64,000 nucleotides of DNA. Source: Paraburkholderia sp. BL21I4N1. GTDB lineage: Bacteria > Pseudomonadota > Gammaproteobacteria > Burkholderiales > Burkholderiaceae. The DNA lies in NCBI RefSeq assembly GCF_002973525.1, contig NZ_PVEN01000001.1, positions 744,001 through 808,000 on the forward strand, in the 5' to 3' direction. The notes below the pieces were generated by a model that was not told where the DNA came from, made no database searches, and saw only the letters and a program-made list of their open reading frames with translations. Both the position numbers and the translations under genes were made by a program. Below, in pieces: positions 9,108 to 16,951 of the stretch (within the stretch, counting starts at the first letter, position 1; each line of letters starts with the position of its first letter).

Positions 9108-9854
9108 ATGCTCAATTCGCTCATTTCCCGCCGTCGCCTGATTGCGACCGGGTCGCTGGCTTCGGTCGGTGTCGCGCTCTCCCGTTTTGCTTTCGGCCAA
9201 ACGGCGCAGACCGGCGCGAAGCCCACGCTCAGCGTCGTGCCCGCGTATCTCGGCGTGTCGCCGCAAACGCTGCCGCCGCTGCCGTATGCGGAGAACGCGC
9301 TCGAGCCGACCATCTCGGCACGCACGGTGGGGATTCACTACGGCAAGCACCATCGAGCGTACTTCGACAATCTGCACAAGCTGCTGGCCGGTACGCCGCT
9401 CGAACAGGCGTCGCTCGAACAGATCATCGTGCAGTCACACGATCAGCCGACGCTCGCCGATGTATTCAACAACGCGGCGCAAGCGTGGAATCACAACTTC
9501 TACTGGAACTCGCTGAGTCCTGCCGTGACCGCGCCGAGCGCAAAGCTGCAGGCCGCGATCGAACGCAAGTTCGGCTCGATCGAAGCGCTGTCGAAGGCGC
9601 TCGTCGCGACATCCGCGTCGCAATTCGGTAGCGGTTGGGGATGGCTCGTCGTCGATCGTGGCGAACTCGCGGTCGTCAAGACGGGCAATGCGGAAACGCC
9701 GTTTACGGCCGACCTCGCGCCGTTGCTCACGGTCGACGTGTGGGAGCACGCGTACTACCTCGACTATCAGAATCGCCGTCCGGACTATCTGGTGGCGACC
9801 GTCTCGCGTCATCTGAACTGGGCGTTCGCGTCGGCCAACTTCGAACGCGTGTAA
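9108..9854 (+). CDS. Exported Fe/Mn superoxide dismutase
   Basis: 248 aa from the ATG at 9108; an upstream in-frame GTG (9045) would only add a non-signal tail. The N-terminus carries SRRRLIATG followed by a hydrophobic stretch and FGQ, a Tat-like export signal. The mature part is a normal Fe/Mn SOD: IHYGKHH (H77), WNHNFYW (H129), VDVWEHAYY (D210, H214) supply the four metal ligands. It dismutates superoxide, here probably in the periplasm. It lies between the TIGR03118 lipoprotein and an ECF sigma factor and has a candidate ECF promoter. No strong ribosome site is visible before the ATG. Confidence 0.9.
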   Translation: MLNSLISRRRLIATGSLASVGVALSRFAFGQTAQTGAKPTLSVVPAYLGVSPQTLPPLPYAENALEPTISARTVGIHYGKHHRAYFDNLHKLLAGTPLEQASLEQIIVQSHDQPTLADVFNNAAQAWNHNFYWNSLSPAVTAPSAKLQAAIERKFGSIEALSKALVATSASQFGSGWGWLVVDRGELAVVKTGNAETPFTADLAPLLTVDVWEHAYYLDYQNRRPDYLVATVSRHLNWAFASANFERV

Positions 9855-9953
9855 TCGACGCTGGGGCCATCGCACCGGATGGGTGTGCGATGGCCTTCGC
9901 GGATTCTTTTGCTGTGTCTCCTCGGTCCGTCGGCGAACCTTTTAATTGAACTA

Positions 9954-9984
9954 TGTTTAGTTAACGAAAGCAGTCTGTTTAGTT
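9954..9984. repeat. Direct repeat TGTTTAGTT, 22-bp period
   Basis: TGTTTAGTT occurs at 9954-9962 and again at 9976-9984, exactly 22 bp apart (about two helical turns), upstream of the sigma-factor gene. It could be a tandem binding site. Confidence 0.4.
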
Positions 9985-10148
9985 GGCGTCCCGTCTCAAA
10001 CGGCCGGATTCTCGGATTTCATGCATTTTTTTGCGGCAGCAGCGGTATGACTAACGTTGTACAATCCGCGAACTTCGTGGCCTGCCCGCAACGGCTGGTT
10101 CTTCGGCCGTCTCGTTCGCCCGCAACCCCTGCTTCCAGCCAGTCAATC

Positions 10149-10706
10149 ATGTCAACAGCAGATGTCGTGGATCTGCCGAATTTGCTGCCGGGCATGCTGC
10201 CGCGGCTGTGGGCATTCTCCTTGAGACTATGCGGCAATCAGCACGACGCCGAAGACGTACTCCAGCGTGCCTGCGTGCGAGGGCTCGAACGTGCCGATCA
10301 ATTGCAGCCGGGTACGTCGCCGCTGAGCTGGATGTTCTCCATCGTTCACTCCACCTGGATCAACGAATTGCGCGCGCGCAATGTGCGCAGCCGGTCGAGC
10401 ATGGAGTGGGACGATAACTTTCTCGAGACGGTGGCCGATCCCGGCGCACGCAATCCGGAAGCGAGCTTGCTGAGCGGCGAAATCATCGCGGCTGTCGAGC
10501 GTTTGCCCGACGCGCAGCGGATCGTGATGCTGCTGATCGCCGTCGAAGGAATGAGCTATGCAGAAGCAGCCGAAACGCTCGGCGTGCCGATCGGCACGAT
10601 CATGAGCCGGCTGTCCCGCGCGCGCCAGACTATCGGCGCACAATTCGGCGAGCGCGACGCGTCGGCAGCGCGCTCAACCGGCAACACACAGAGAGCGGCG
10701 CAATGA
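10149..10706 (+). CDS. ECF-type RNA polymerase sigma factor
   Basis: 185 aa from the ATG at 10149; the longer open frame upstream has no family similarity. Region 2 is visible around AFSLRLCGNQHDAEDVLQRA (residues 22-41) and the -10-reading segment around SWMFSIVHSTWINELR. Region 4 is VERLPDAQRIVMLLI...GMSYAEAAETLGVPIGTIMSRLSRAR. It overlaps the anti-sigma gene by ATGA, the usual sign of a sigma/anti-sigma pair. No copy of the GGAATAA element was found before it, so autoregulation is not evident. Confidence 0.92.
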   Translation: MSTADVVDLPNLLPGMLPRLWAFSLRLCGNQHDAEDVLQRACVRGLERADQLQPGTSPLSWMFSIVHSTWINELRARNVRSRSSMEWDDNFLETVADPGARNPEASLLSGEIIAAVERLPDAQRIVMLLIAVEGMSYAEAAETLGVPIGTIMSRLSRARQTIGAQFGERDASAARSTGNTQRAAQ

Positions 10707-11671
10707 AGATCGATGACGCCATCCTGCTAGCCTACGTCGACGGCGAACTGCCGGGCGACGAATGCGTGAAAGTCGAGCACGCGATCCATGAATCCGCGGA
10801 GATCGCCGCGCGCGTGTCGATGTTGCGCGCGTCGCAACTCCCCTATGCCGAAGCATTCGATCAGCAATCGCTGCCGCCGGTGCCTGAGTCGTTGAGCCGA
10901 AGTGTCGACGACATGATCCGTCAGCATCGCGCCAATGCGTCCGCGCGGCAGCACGCGGCCGGCGTTGCCGATGCTTCGTCGCCTGGCGAGCCTGAAGAAG
11001 TGTCTTTAGGTGAGAATGTGCATCGTCTGAAGCCGCGCGTCCGTTCACTGCCCACGCTGTCGTGGCCGAAGCTCGCCGTCGCGTTCGTTGCGGGCGCATT
11101 CTGTTGCGGCCTCGCGTTGCGACTGGTGCCGCAATTGGCGGGCAACGGCAACAGCAACGGCGGTAGCGCCGGCATTACCACCGCCTCGAACGACGCCGTC
11201 ATGATGCCGTGGATCCGGGCCGCCGCTGGCTATCAGCAGCTTTACACGCGCGATACGGTCGCGCTCTTGCAGCCCGACATGAATGTGACGACCGCCACCG
11301 TCGCCGACATTCGCCATGTCGACAACCTCGCGATGCAGATTCCCGATCTGAGCGGGCAGGGCCTCACTTTCAAGCGTGTGCAGCGCTTGCGCTTTCATGA
11401 CAAGGCGCTCGTGCAGATCGTCTATCTGCCGCAAAAGGGCAACCCTGTCGCGCTGTGCGTGCTGAAAGAGGCGAAGGCGGACGCCGCGCCGTCGGACGGC
11501 AATGTGCATGGCATGGCCGTGGTGTCGTGGCGTCGCGGTCAACTCGGCTATGCGTTGATCGCCGAGCCCGGCACAGTGGATCTCGACGCGCTCAGCAAGC
11601 AGTTGTACAACGGTCAGGTCACGACCACGGTTGGGAGTGCTAGCAACGGCGCGCCTGAGCCGCGAGTTTGA
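10703..11671 (+). CDS. Membrane anti-sigma factor
   Basis: 322 aa. The N-terminal cytoplasmic part begins with the anti-sigma signature DAILLAYVDGELPGDE and lacks the HxxxCxxC of zinc-binding members. One membrane segment lies around residues 117-137 (LAVAFVAGAFCCGLALRLV), and a periplasmic sensor domain of about 180 aa follows. It should hold the upstream ECF sigma factor inactive until an envelope signal. The start overlaps the sigma stop, implying translational coupling. Confidence 0.88.
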   Translation: MKIDDAILLAYVDGELPGDECVKVEHAIHESAEIAARVSMLRASQLPYAEAFDQQSLPPVPESLSRSVDDMIRQHRANASARQHAAGVADASSPGEPEEVSLGENVHRLKPRVRSLPTLSWPKLAVAFVAGAFCCGLALRLVPQLAGNGNSNGGSAGITTASNDAVMMPWIRAAAGYQQLYTRDTVALLQPDMNVTTATVADIRHVDNLAMQIPDLSGQGLTFKRVQRLRFHDKALVQIVYLPQKGNPVALCVLKEAKADAAPSDGNVHGMAVVSWRRGQLGYALIAEPGTVDLDALSKQLYNGQVTTTVGSASNGAPEPRV

Positions 11672-11782
11672 TCCCGTTGTGGTCGACGCATGCGCCGGGT
11701 CGTTGATGAAAGGCCGCGCGAATCCATATTGTTGTGCTTGCGATCGGAGACAGCGCTTTGCAGACCCATCTATTTCGTTGCA

Positions 11783-11809
11783 GGACCGATGAATTTATTC
11801 AAACGGTCC
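11783..11809. repeat. Inverted repeat GGACCG...CGGTCC
   Basis: GGACCG at 11783-11788 and CGGTCC at 11804-11809 flank an AT-rich 15-base centre, upstream of the candidate ECF promoter of the next gene. This is a short possible operator. Confidence 0.25.
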
Positions 11810-11852
11810 GATCGGCGGAATGTATCGGCTACCGCGGCGGCAAATAAAGTTT

Positions 11853-11880
11853 GGAATAAAGCCGATGAAACGGGGTTAAC
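11853..11880 (+). promoter_or_regulatory. Candidate ECF promoter GGAATAA-N15-GTT for the secreted hydrolase
   Basis: GGAATAA at 11853-11859, 15 bases, GTTAAC at 11875-11880. It has the same architecture as the element at 8939-8963. Transcription would begin near 11885, about 85 bases before the ATG. Confidence 0.55.
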
Positions 11881-11971
11881 GCTGGAGTCACGTGTAAAAA
11901 ACCTGGCTCCCTGTCGCGGTCACGCCGCGATATCGAGTTCGTTGACCCTCATCAATCTATTCCGAACAGTC

Positions 11972-12790
11972 ATGAAATCCTTTCGTCTCTCGAATGTCGT
12001 TGCACTCGTCGCGCTGACGGCGCCGCTGTTCTTTAACGAAGCGTCGGCGCAAACCACTCAACCCGTGCGCGCCAACAATGTCGTTCTGGTGCATGGCGCC
12101 TGGGCCGACGGCTCCAGCTGGAACGGTGTGGTGGAACGTCTGCAAGCGGCCGGCATGCATGTGACGGCGGTTCAGAACCCGCTCACGTCGCTCGCGGATT
12201 CCGATGCGGCCACGCGTCGCGCGCTGGCTTTGCAGGACGGTCCGACGGTGCTGGTCGGGCACTCGTGGGCCGGCACGGTAGTGAGCGACGTGGGCAACGA
12301 TCCGAAAGTCTCGGCACTCGTGTATGTGGCCGCACGCGCGCCCGACGCCGGCGAGGATTTCGTCGCGCTGTCGGGCAAATTTCCGACCATGCCGGTTCGT
12401 GCGGGCGTGGAGAATCACGACGGCCTGACCACCATTTCCGAAACCGCCTATCTGCGTTATTTTGCAAACGGCGTCACGCCCGACCAGGCGAAGGCAATGT
12501 ACGCGGAACAATGGCCGACGGCGGCTTCGCTGTTTGGCGAGCGCACCACGGCGGCCGGCTGGCACGTCAAACCGACGTTCTATGCGGTGTCCAAAGACGA
12601 CCAGACCATCTCCCCCGATCTGGAGCGGTTCCTCGCCGCGCGTATGAAGGCGAAGACGATTGAACTCGATGCGGGTCATCTGTCGCTCGTATCGCATCCG
12701 CAGGACATCGCTAATCTGATTCTGGAAGCGGCGGGTCATGAAGCGGGCGCGGCAACGACAACGGCAACGACCGCAGCGGTCAAGAACTGA
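11972..12790 (+). CDS. Secreted alpha/beta hydrolase
   Basis: 272 aa from the ATG at 11972. Residues 1-25 form a Sec signal peptide ending FFNEASAQ. The core matches the short hydrolases of the esterase EstC/pyrethroid-hydrolase type: VLVHGAWADGSSW near residue 37, nucleophile elbow VGHSWAGTV, SKDDQTI supplying Asp and LDAGHLSLVSHP supplying His. The C-terminus ends in a low-complexity AGAATTTATTAA tail. It probably acts in the periplasm; the substrate is unknown. Its promoter resembles that of the TIGR03118 gene, suggesting control by the adjacent sigma factor. Confidence 0.85.
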   Translation: MKSFRLSNVVALVALTAPLFFNEASAQTTQPVRANNVVLVHGAWADGSSWNGVVERLQAAGMHVTAVQNPLTSLADSDAATRRALALQDGPTVLVGHSWAGTVVSDVGNDPKVSALVYVAARAPDAGEDFVALSGKFPTMPVRAGVENHDGLTTISETAYLRYFANGVTPDQAKAMYAEQWPTAASLFGERTTAAGWHVKPTFYAVSKDDQTISPDLERFLAARMKAKTIELDAGHLSLVSHPQDIANLILEAAGHEAGAATTTATTAAVKN

Positions 12791-12805
12791 GTCTTGAGGT
12801 GGCGA

Positions 12806-12829
12806 GGCGATATCGACACCGATATCGCC
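12806..12829. terminator. Perfect 10-bp hairpin after the hydrolase gene
   Basis: GGCGATATCG at 12806-12815 and CGATATCGCC at 12820-12829 form a perfect stem with an ACAC loop. There is no U-tract. It could end the hydrolase transcript or act as an operator before the CDF gene. Confidence 0.4.
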
Positions 12830-12920
12830 GCTGAGGGTCATCGCTCGGCGTGGGTCGTGTTCGTCGTGTGGAGACGGTGCGGTATGATTGGCGCCGATCC
12901 CCACCGACGCCTCCACGACG

Positions 12921-13826
12921 ATGAAAGAAGAATCGCCGAAAGCCATTTTCTATGCGCTCGCCGCCAACCTCGGCATCGCCGTCTGCAAGTTCGCCGCCGC
13001 TGCGTTCACCGGTTCCGGTTCAATGTTCGCCGAAGCGATCCACTCGACCGCCGACTGCGGCAATCAACTGCTCCTGCTATTCGGTCTGCGCGAAGCGCGC
13101 AAGCCCGCGAGCCCGTTGCACCCCATGGGCAGCGGGCGCGAGATCAATTTCTATTCGCTGCTGGTGGCGCTGCTGCTGTTCTTCGTCGGTGGCGCGTTCT
13201 CGGTGTATGAGGGCGTGCATCGGCTGTTCGAGCGTGAGCCGCTGCAGTACGCGTATGTCGCCTTGGCGGTGCTTGGCGTGTCGGTCGTGCTGGAGGCGTT
13301 ATCGCTGTGGGGCGCGGTGAAGGAAATCCGCAAGACGCATCCGGATAAAAGCATGTGGCGCTGGTTTCGCGAGACACGCGAATCCGACTTGCTGGTGGTC
13401 GCGGGCGAGGATATCGCGGCGTTGGCGGGGCTCGCCATGGCGTTCGTCGCGGTGCTGCTGACCATGGTGACCGGCAATCCGGTTTACGACGCGCTAGGTT
13501 CGATCGGCGTGGGGCTGCTGCTGATGGTGATCGCGTGGCTGGTGGCGCGCGAGGTGAAGTCGATGATCGTCGGCGAGTCGGCGAGCCCGGAAGTGCGTCG
13601 CGCGATCGAGGCGCATCTGAAGGCGCGGACCGAAATTCGCAGCATCATCAACATGATTACGCTGCAATGGGGCCGCCACGTGGTGGTGGCCGTGCAGGCC
13701 GAAATGATCGACTACGCCAGCGGCCGCGCCATGGTGGACGCGATCAACGTGATCGAGGCGGACTTGCAGGCGGCCTTCCCGCAAGTCCGTTGGGTGTTTT
13801 TCGAGCCGGACGTGCCGCGCGTTTGA
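12921..13826 (+). CDS. Cation diffusion facilitator family transporter
   Basis: 301 aa from the ATG at 12921 (MKEESPKAIFYAL); an in-frame TTG at 12888 is less likely. Membrane helices are visible from residue 9 onward. The CDF hallmark HSTADCGNQ lies in TM2 and a second acidic pair (VVAGEDIAALAGL) in TM5. A C-terminal cytoplasmic domain of about 90 aa follows. It should export divalent metals against the proton gradient from the inner membrane. TM2 has HSxxD as in CDFs that pair with His; metal choice cannot be told. The gene converges on the aldo/keto reductase with only 7 bases between stops. Confidence 0.9.
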   Translation: MKEESPKAIFYALAANLGIAVCKFAAAAFTGSGSMFAEAIHSTADCGNQLLLLFGLREARKPASPLHPMGSGREINFYSLLVALLLFFVGGAFSVYEGVHRLFEREPLQYAYVALAVLGVSVVLEALSLWGAVKEIRKTHPDKSMWRWFRETRESDLLVVAGEDIAALAGLAMAFVAVLLTMVTGNPVYDALGSIGVGLLLMVIAWLVAREVKSMIVGESASPEVRRAIEAHLKARTEIRSIINMITLQWGRHVVVAVQAEMIDYASGRAMVDAINVIEADLQAAFPQVRWVFFEPDVPRV

Positions 13827-13833
13827 AACCGGC

Positions 13834-14814
13834 TTATTTGAAACCGGTCACCGCGTGCGGTACATACAGTTCTTCGAGCTGATGGATTTCGTCGTCGCTC
13901 AGTTTCAACGACAACGCGGCGACCGCATCGTCCAGATGATGCAGCTTGGTCGCGCCGACAATCGGCGCGGTGATCGGCTTCTTCTGCAGTACCCACGCTA
14001 ACGCGACCTGCGCGCGCGGCACACCGCGCTCATTGGCAATCTTGCTGACCCGTTCCACGATCTTGCGATCCGCGTCTTCGGTTTGCGCATACAGCGTTTG
14101 GCCGAATTCGTCGGTTTCGGAGCGTGCGCTTTCGGTATTCCAGTCGCGCGTCAGACGCCCGCGCGCCAGCGGACTCCACGGAATCACGCCGATGCCCTCG
14201 TTTTCGCACAGCGGCAGCATTTCCCGCTCTTCCTCGCGATACAGCAGATTCACGTAGTTCTGCATCGTCACGAAACGCGTCCAGCCATGGCTTTCCGCGA
14301 CGTGCAACGCTTTGGCGAACTGCCACGCGTACATCGACGACGCGCCGATATAGCGAGCCTTGCCGGCCTTCACGACGTCGTGCAGCGCTTCCATGGTTTC
14401 CTCGATCGGCGTCTCGTAGTCCCAGCGATGGATCTGGTACAGATCGACGTAGTCGGTGCCCAGGCGCCGCAGGCTGTGATCGATCTCCGACATGATCGCC
14501 TTGCGCGACAAACCGGCGCCGTTCGGACCGGCATGCATGCGGCTGTTGACTTTGGTGGCCAGCACGATCTCGTCGCGTTTGGCAAAGTCCTTCAGCGCGC
14601 GGCCGACGATTTCTTCGCTGGTGCCGTCCGAATAGACATTGGCCGTGTCGAAGAAGTTGATGCCGTAGTCCAGCGCCTGTTTGATGAAGGGCCGCGCCGC
14701 TTCATCGTCGAGCGACCAGGGGTGGGTGCCGCGAGCGGGCACGCCGTAACTCATGCAGCCAAGACAAAGACGCGATACATCGAGGCCGGTGCGGCCGAGT
14801 TTCACATAGTCCAT
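13834..14814 (-). CDS. Aldo/keto reductase
   Basis: 326 aa from the ATG at 14814 (MDYVKLGRTGLDVS), the normal start of YajO-like aldo/keto reductases; the longer open frame upstream is not coding-like. The catalytic tetrad is complete: D56 and Y61 (FFDTANVYSDG), K88 (LATKVN) and H129 (YQIHRWD). The NADPH-binding C-terminus PIVGATKLHHLDD is present. It reduces carbonyls in the cytoplasm; the substrate is unknown. It is probably monocistronic. Confidence 0.92.
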   Translation of the reverse strand: MDYVKLGRTGLDVSRLCLGCMSYGVPARGTHPWSLDDEAARPFIKQALDYGINFFDTANVYSDGTSEEIVGRALKDFAKRDEIVLATKVNSRMHAGPNGAGLSRKAIMSEIDHSLRRLGTDYVDLYQIHRWDYETPIEETMEALHDVVKAGKARYIGASSMYAWQFAKALHVAESHGWTRFVTMQNYVNLLYREEEREMLPLCENEGIGVIPWSPLARGRLTRDWNTESARSETDEFGQTLYAQTEDADRKIVERVSKIANERGVPRAQVALAWVLQKKPITAPIVGATKLHHLDDAVAALSLKLSDDEIHQLEELYVPHAVTGFK

Positions 14815-15085
14815 CGTGATGCTCCAGGTGCGAAGTGAGGTGCACAAAGGCGGTGCACCTTTGAACGGGAATTCATTCGGGGCATGCTGCGAACCATCGA
14901 TTATAAGAACTCGGCGAAAAGTGCGTATTGAGCCGATTCGCATGCGTTTTGCGCGGCGCGCTCCCTGAGCGCTCGGGAAATGATGCGCTGCGTAGTGGCA
15001 AATGATTTCCTCACACCTATACTTCTTCCGGCTTGAAAGCGGCACTCTTTCCCAACCTGCATCACAAGCAAAAAGGAAGAACTCG

Positions 15086-16159
15086 ATGCTGACTCGCACA
15101 CTCGGCGCTTTCTGCGCTATCACGCTCGCGGCCTGCGCGGCGTTTACACCTGGCCCGGCCAGCGCTGACGACAACGGCGATTTCTCGCAAGCCAGCGGCG
15201 GCTCACACGGTCGTCCCGTCAAGGTCATGATCATTTCGATGTTCGGACCGGAAGGCCAGGTGTGGCTCGACCGGCTTGGGCCGTGGCGCGATATTACGGT
15301 AGACGGGTTGTCGCCCGACTACCCGACTGTTCACTGCAACAAGCAGGACGTGTGCGTGATGACCACGGGCATGGGACATACCAACGCGGCTGCATCGATC
15401 ATGGCGCTCACGTTCTCGCCGCGTTTCGATTTGCGGCACACGTACTTCATGGTGGCCGGTATCGCCGGGATCGATCCGCAGCAAGGCACGGTGGGTTCGG
15501 CCGCGTGGGCGAAATATCTGGTGGACTTCGGGATTCAGTGGGAGATCGACGGGCGTGAAATTCCGTCGAACTGGAATACCGGCTACCTCGGCATCAATAC
15601 CACGAGTCCAACGGCGAAGCCGCCGCTCGACTATAAGACCGAGGTGTTCCAACTGAATATGCAGCTTGCCGATACGGCGTTCGCGCTGTCGCGTAACGTC
15701 GCCTTGTCGGACGATGCGCAGGCTCAGGCCGCGCGGGCCAAGTATTCGTACGCGCCGGCTAATCGGCCGCCTTCGGTGGTTCAGTGCGACACGCTTGCCG
15801 GAGATACGTGGTGGTCCGGCACGTTGATTGGCCAGCGCGCTCGTGACTGGACCCGGATTCTGACGGACGGCAAGGGCGTTTACTGCACGACGCAGCAGGA
15901 AGACAACGCAACGTACGAGGCGCTCAAACGTGCCGCTTCCGTACGCAAGGTCGATTTGAACCGCGTTGCCGTGTTGCGCGCCGGCTCCGATTTCGACCGG
16001 CCTTATGACGGACAGACGAGCGCCGACAACCTGCTCAACTACGCGTCGCAAGGCGGCTTCACCATTGCGATCGAGAACCTGTTCCGCTCTGGCAATCCGC
16101 TGGTGCAGGATATTGCCACGCATTGGAGCGAGTGGCGCGACGGCGTACCAAAGCGCTAG
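15086..16159 (+). CDS. Purine nucleoside permease (NUP family)
   Basis: 357 aa from the ATG at 15086, with AAAAGGAAG about 6-9 nt upstream. A signal peptide precedes ADDNGD (around residue 32). The body has VKVMIISMFGPEGQVWLDRL, VCVMTTGMGHTNAAASIMAL and AGIAGIDPQQGTVGSAAWAKYLVDFGIQWEIDGRE, characteristic of NUP proteins, which share the nucleoside phosphorylase fold. NUP proteins are described in yeast nucleoside uptake; in bacteria the role is unproven. The protein is predicted to be periplasmic. The transcript ends at the 16177-16210 hairpin. Confidence 0.85.
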   Translation: MLTRTLGAFCAITLAACAAFTPGPASADDNGDFSQASGGSHGRPVKVMIISMFGPEGQVWLDRLGPWRDITVDGLSPDYPTVHCNKQDVCVMTTGMGHTNAAASIMALTFSPRFDLRHTYFMVAGIAGIDPQQGTVGSAAWAKYLVDFGIQWEIDGREIPSNWNTGYLGINTTSPTAKPPLDYKTEVFQLNMQLADTAFALSRNVALSDDAQAQAARAKYSYAPANRPPSVVQCDTLAGDTWWSGTLIGQRARDWTRILTDGKGVYCTTQQEDNATYEALKRAASVRKVDLNRVAVLRAGSDFDRPYDGQTSADNLLNYASQGGFTIAIENLFRSGNPLVQDIATHWSEWRDGVPKR

Positions 16160-16176
16160 ATCCAGTTAGCTAATAA

Positions 16177-16210
16177 GCGTGGCGGCGGAGGATCGACTCC
16201 GCCGCCACGC
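16177..16210. terminator. Strong 14-bp hairpin
   Basis: GCGTGGCGGCGGAG (16177-16190) pairs perfectly with CTCCGCCGCCACGC (16197-16210) around a 6-base loop. There is no U-run on the plus side. It separates the purine nucleoside permease gene from the convergent DUF4148 unit and probably serves both. Confidence 0.7.
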
Positions 16211-16232
16211 TCATCCGCTACCAACAACACAC

Positions 16233-16307
16233 TTACCGTTGCCGCGCGCGATAGGGCGTCCAAACGGGTGCGTCAGTATCCCAATGGTCGAGTTCAGAGG
16301 GTGTCAT
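16233..16307 (-). CDS. Possible 24-aa small protein downstream of the DUF4148 gene
   Basis: A 24-codon frame from the ATG at 16307 to the TAA at 16233-16235. AAAAGGAG sits 6 nt upstream, one of the best ribosome sites in the window. The peptide is rich in Asp, Trp and Arg (starts MTPSELDHWD, ends YRARQR) and has no membrane segment. It lies 91 bases after the DUF4148 stop, on the same strand, and before the 16177-16210 hairpin, so it would be the last gene of that transcript. I recognise no family; the evidence is the ribosome site and position only. Confidence 0.45.
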   Translation of the reverse strand: MTPSELDHWDTDAPVWTPYRARQR

Positions 16308-16398
16308 GATGTGCTCCTTTTTGAAGAGTGCATGGTTGGCGCCACGCCGAGCGTTTCTTTTGGAAACCGAATCATTGCGGCCGCTTCGCTTCATCGCA

Positions 16399-16716
16399 TT
16401 ACTGCTTTTCGGCTACCCGCGTGACGTCGCCGTTCTGGCCTTCCTGCAAGGCAATACGCGCCGCCTGCGTTTGACCGATCAAACCTTTGTTGGGGTACGT
16501 GGTGCGATTCAGCGAAGGCAGCGAACCGTCGCGATACGCGGCGACCAGTTCAGCTTGTACTTCCGCACGCGTCTTGCCGGTTGCGGCCACCGTTGCGGCG
16601 GGTTGTGTTTCATAAGTACCGGCGCGACCGATACCGCCGCCGCCGTTACCTTGCGCGAACACCGGTGCGCTTGCGAGCAGCGAAAGAGCGAGACCTGCCA
16701 GGAGATTGCGTTTCAT
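16399..16716 (-). CDS. DUF4148 domain periplasmic protein
   Basis: 105 aa. A signal peptide ends at ASAPVFAQ (about residue 22), followed by a Gly-rich linker and the DUF4148 core: KTRAEVQAELVAAYRDGSLPSLNRTTYP. AGAGGTG lies 6 nt before the ATG. DUF4148 proteins are small, exported, numerous in Burkholderia and of unknown function. The AT-rich upstream region (16717-16951) likely holds the promoter. Confidence 0.85.
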   Translation of the reverse strand: MKRNLLAGLALSLLASAPVFAQGNGGGGIGRAGTYETQPAATVAATGKTRAEVQAELVAAYRDGSLPSLNRTTYPNKGLIGQTQAARIALQEGQNGDVTRVAEKQ

Positions 16717-16951
16717 GATTCACCTCTGTCGATTTGTTTGCAGCGCAAGCAGCGCCGCGACAGGGTGAAATGTAGACTTCGAGACAGTGCGGATAAATCG
16801 CACTTTCGCGAAATGAATTGTCGCGATTCCGGAACAATCGTTGTGAGGGCCGCGCGAAAGGCGGTTGATCGAGGCAACCGCGGCATTAGCGCCGCGGTTG
16901 GAATTCACTGTTCCAGAAACTGTACTTCAATTGCCGTTCAAGACTAGTTGC

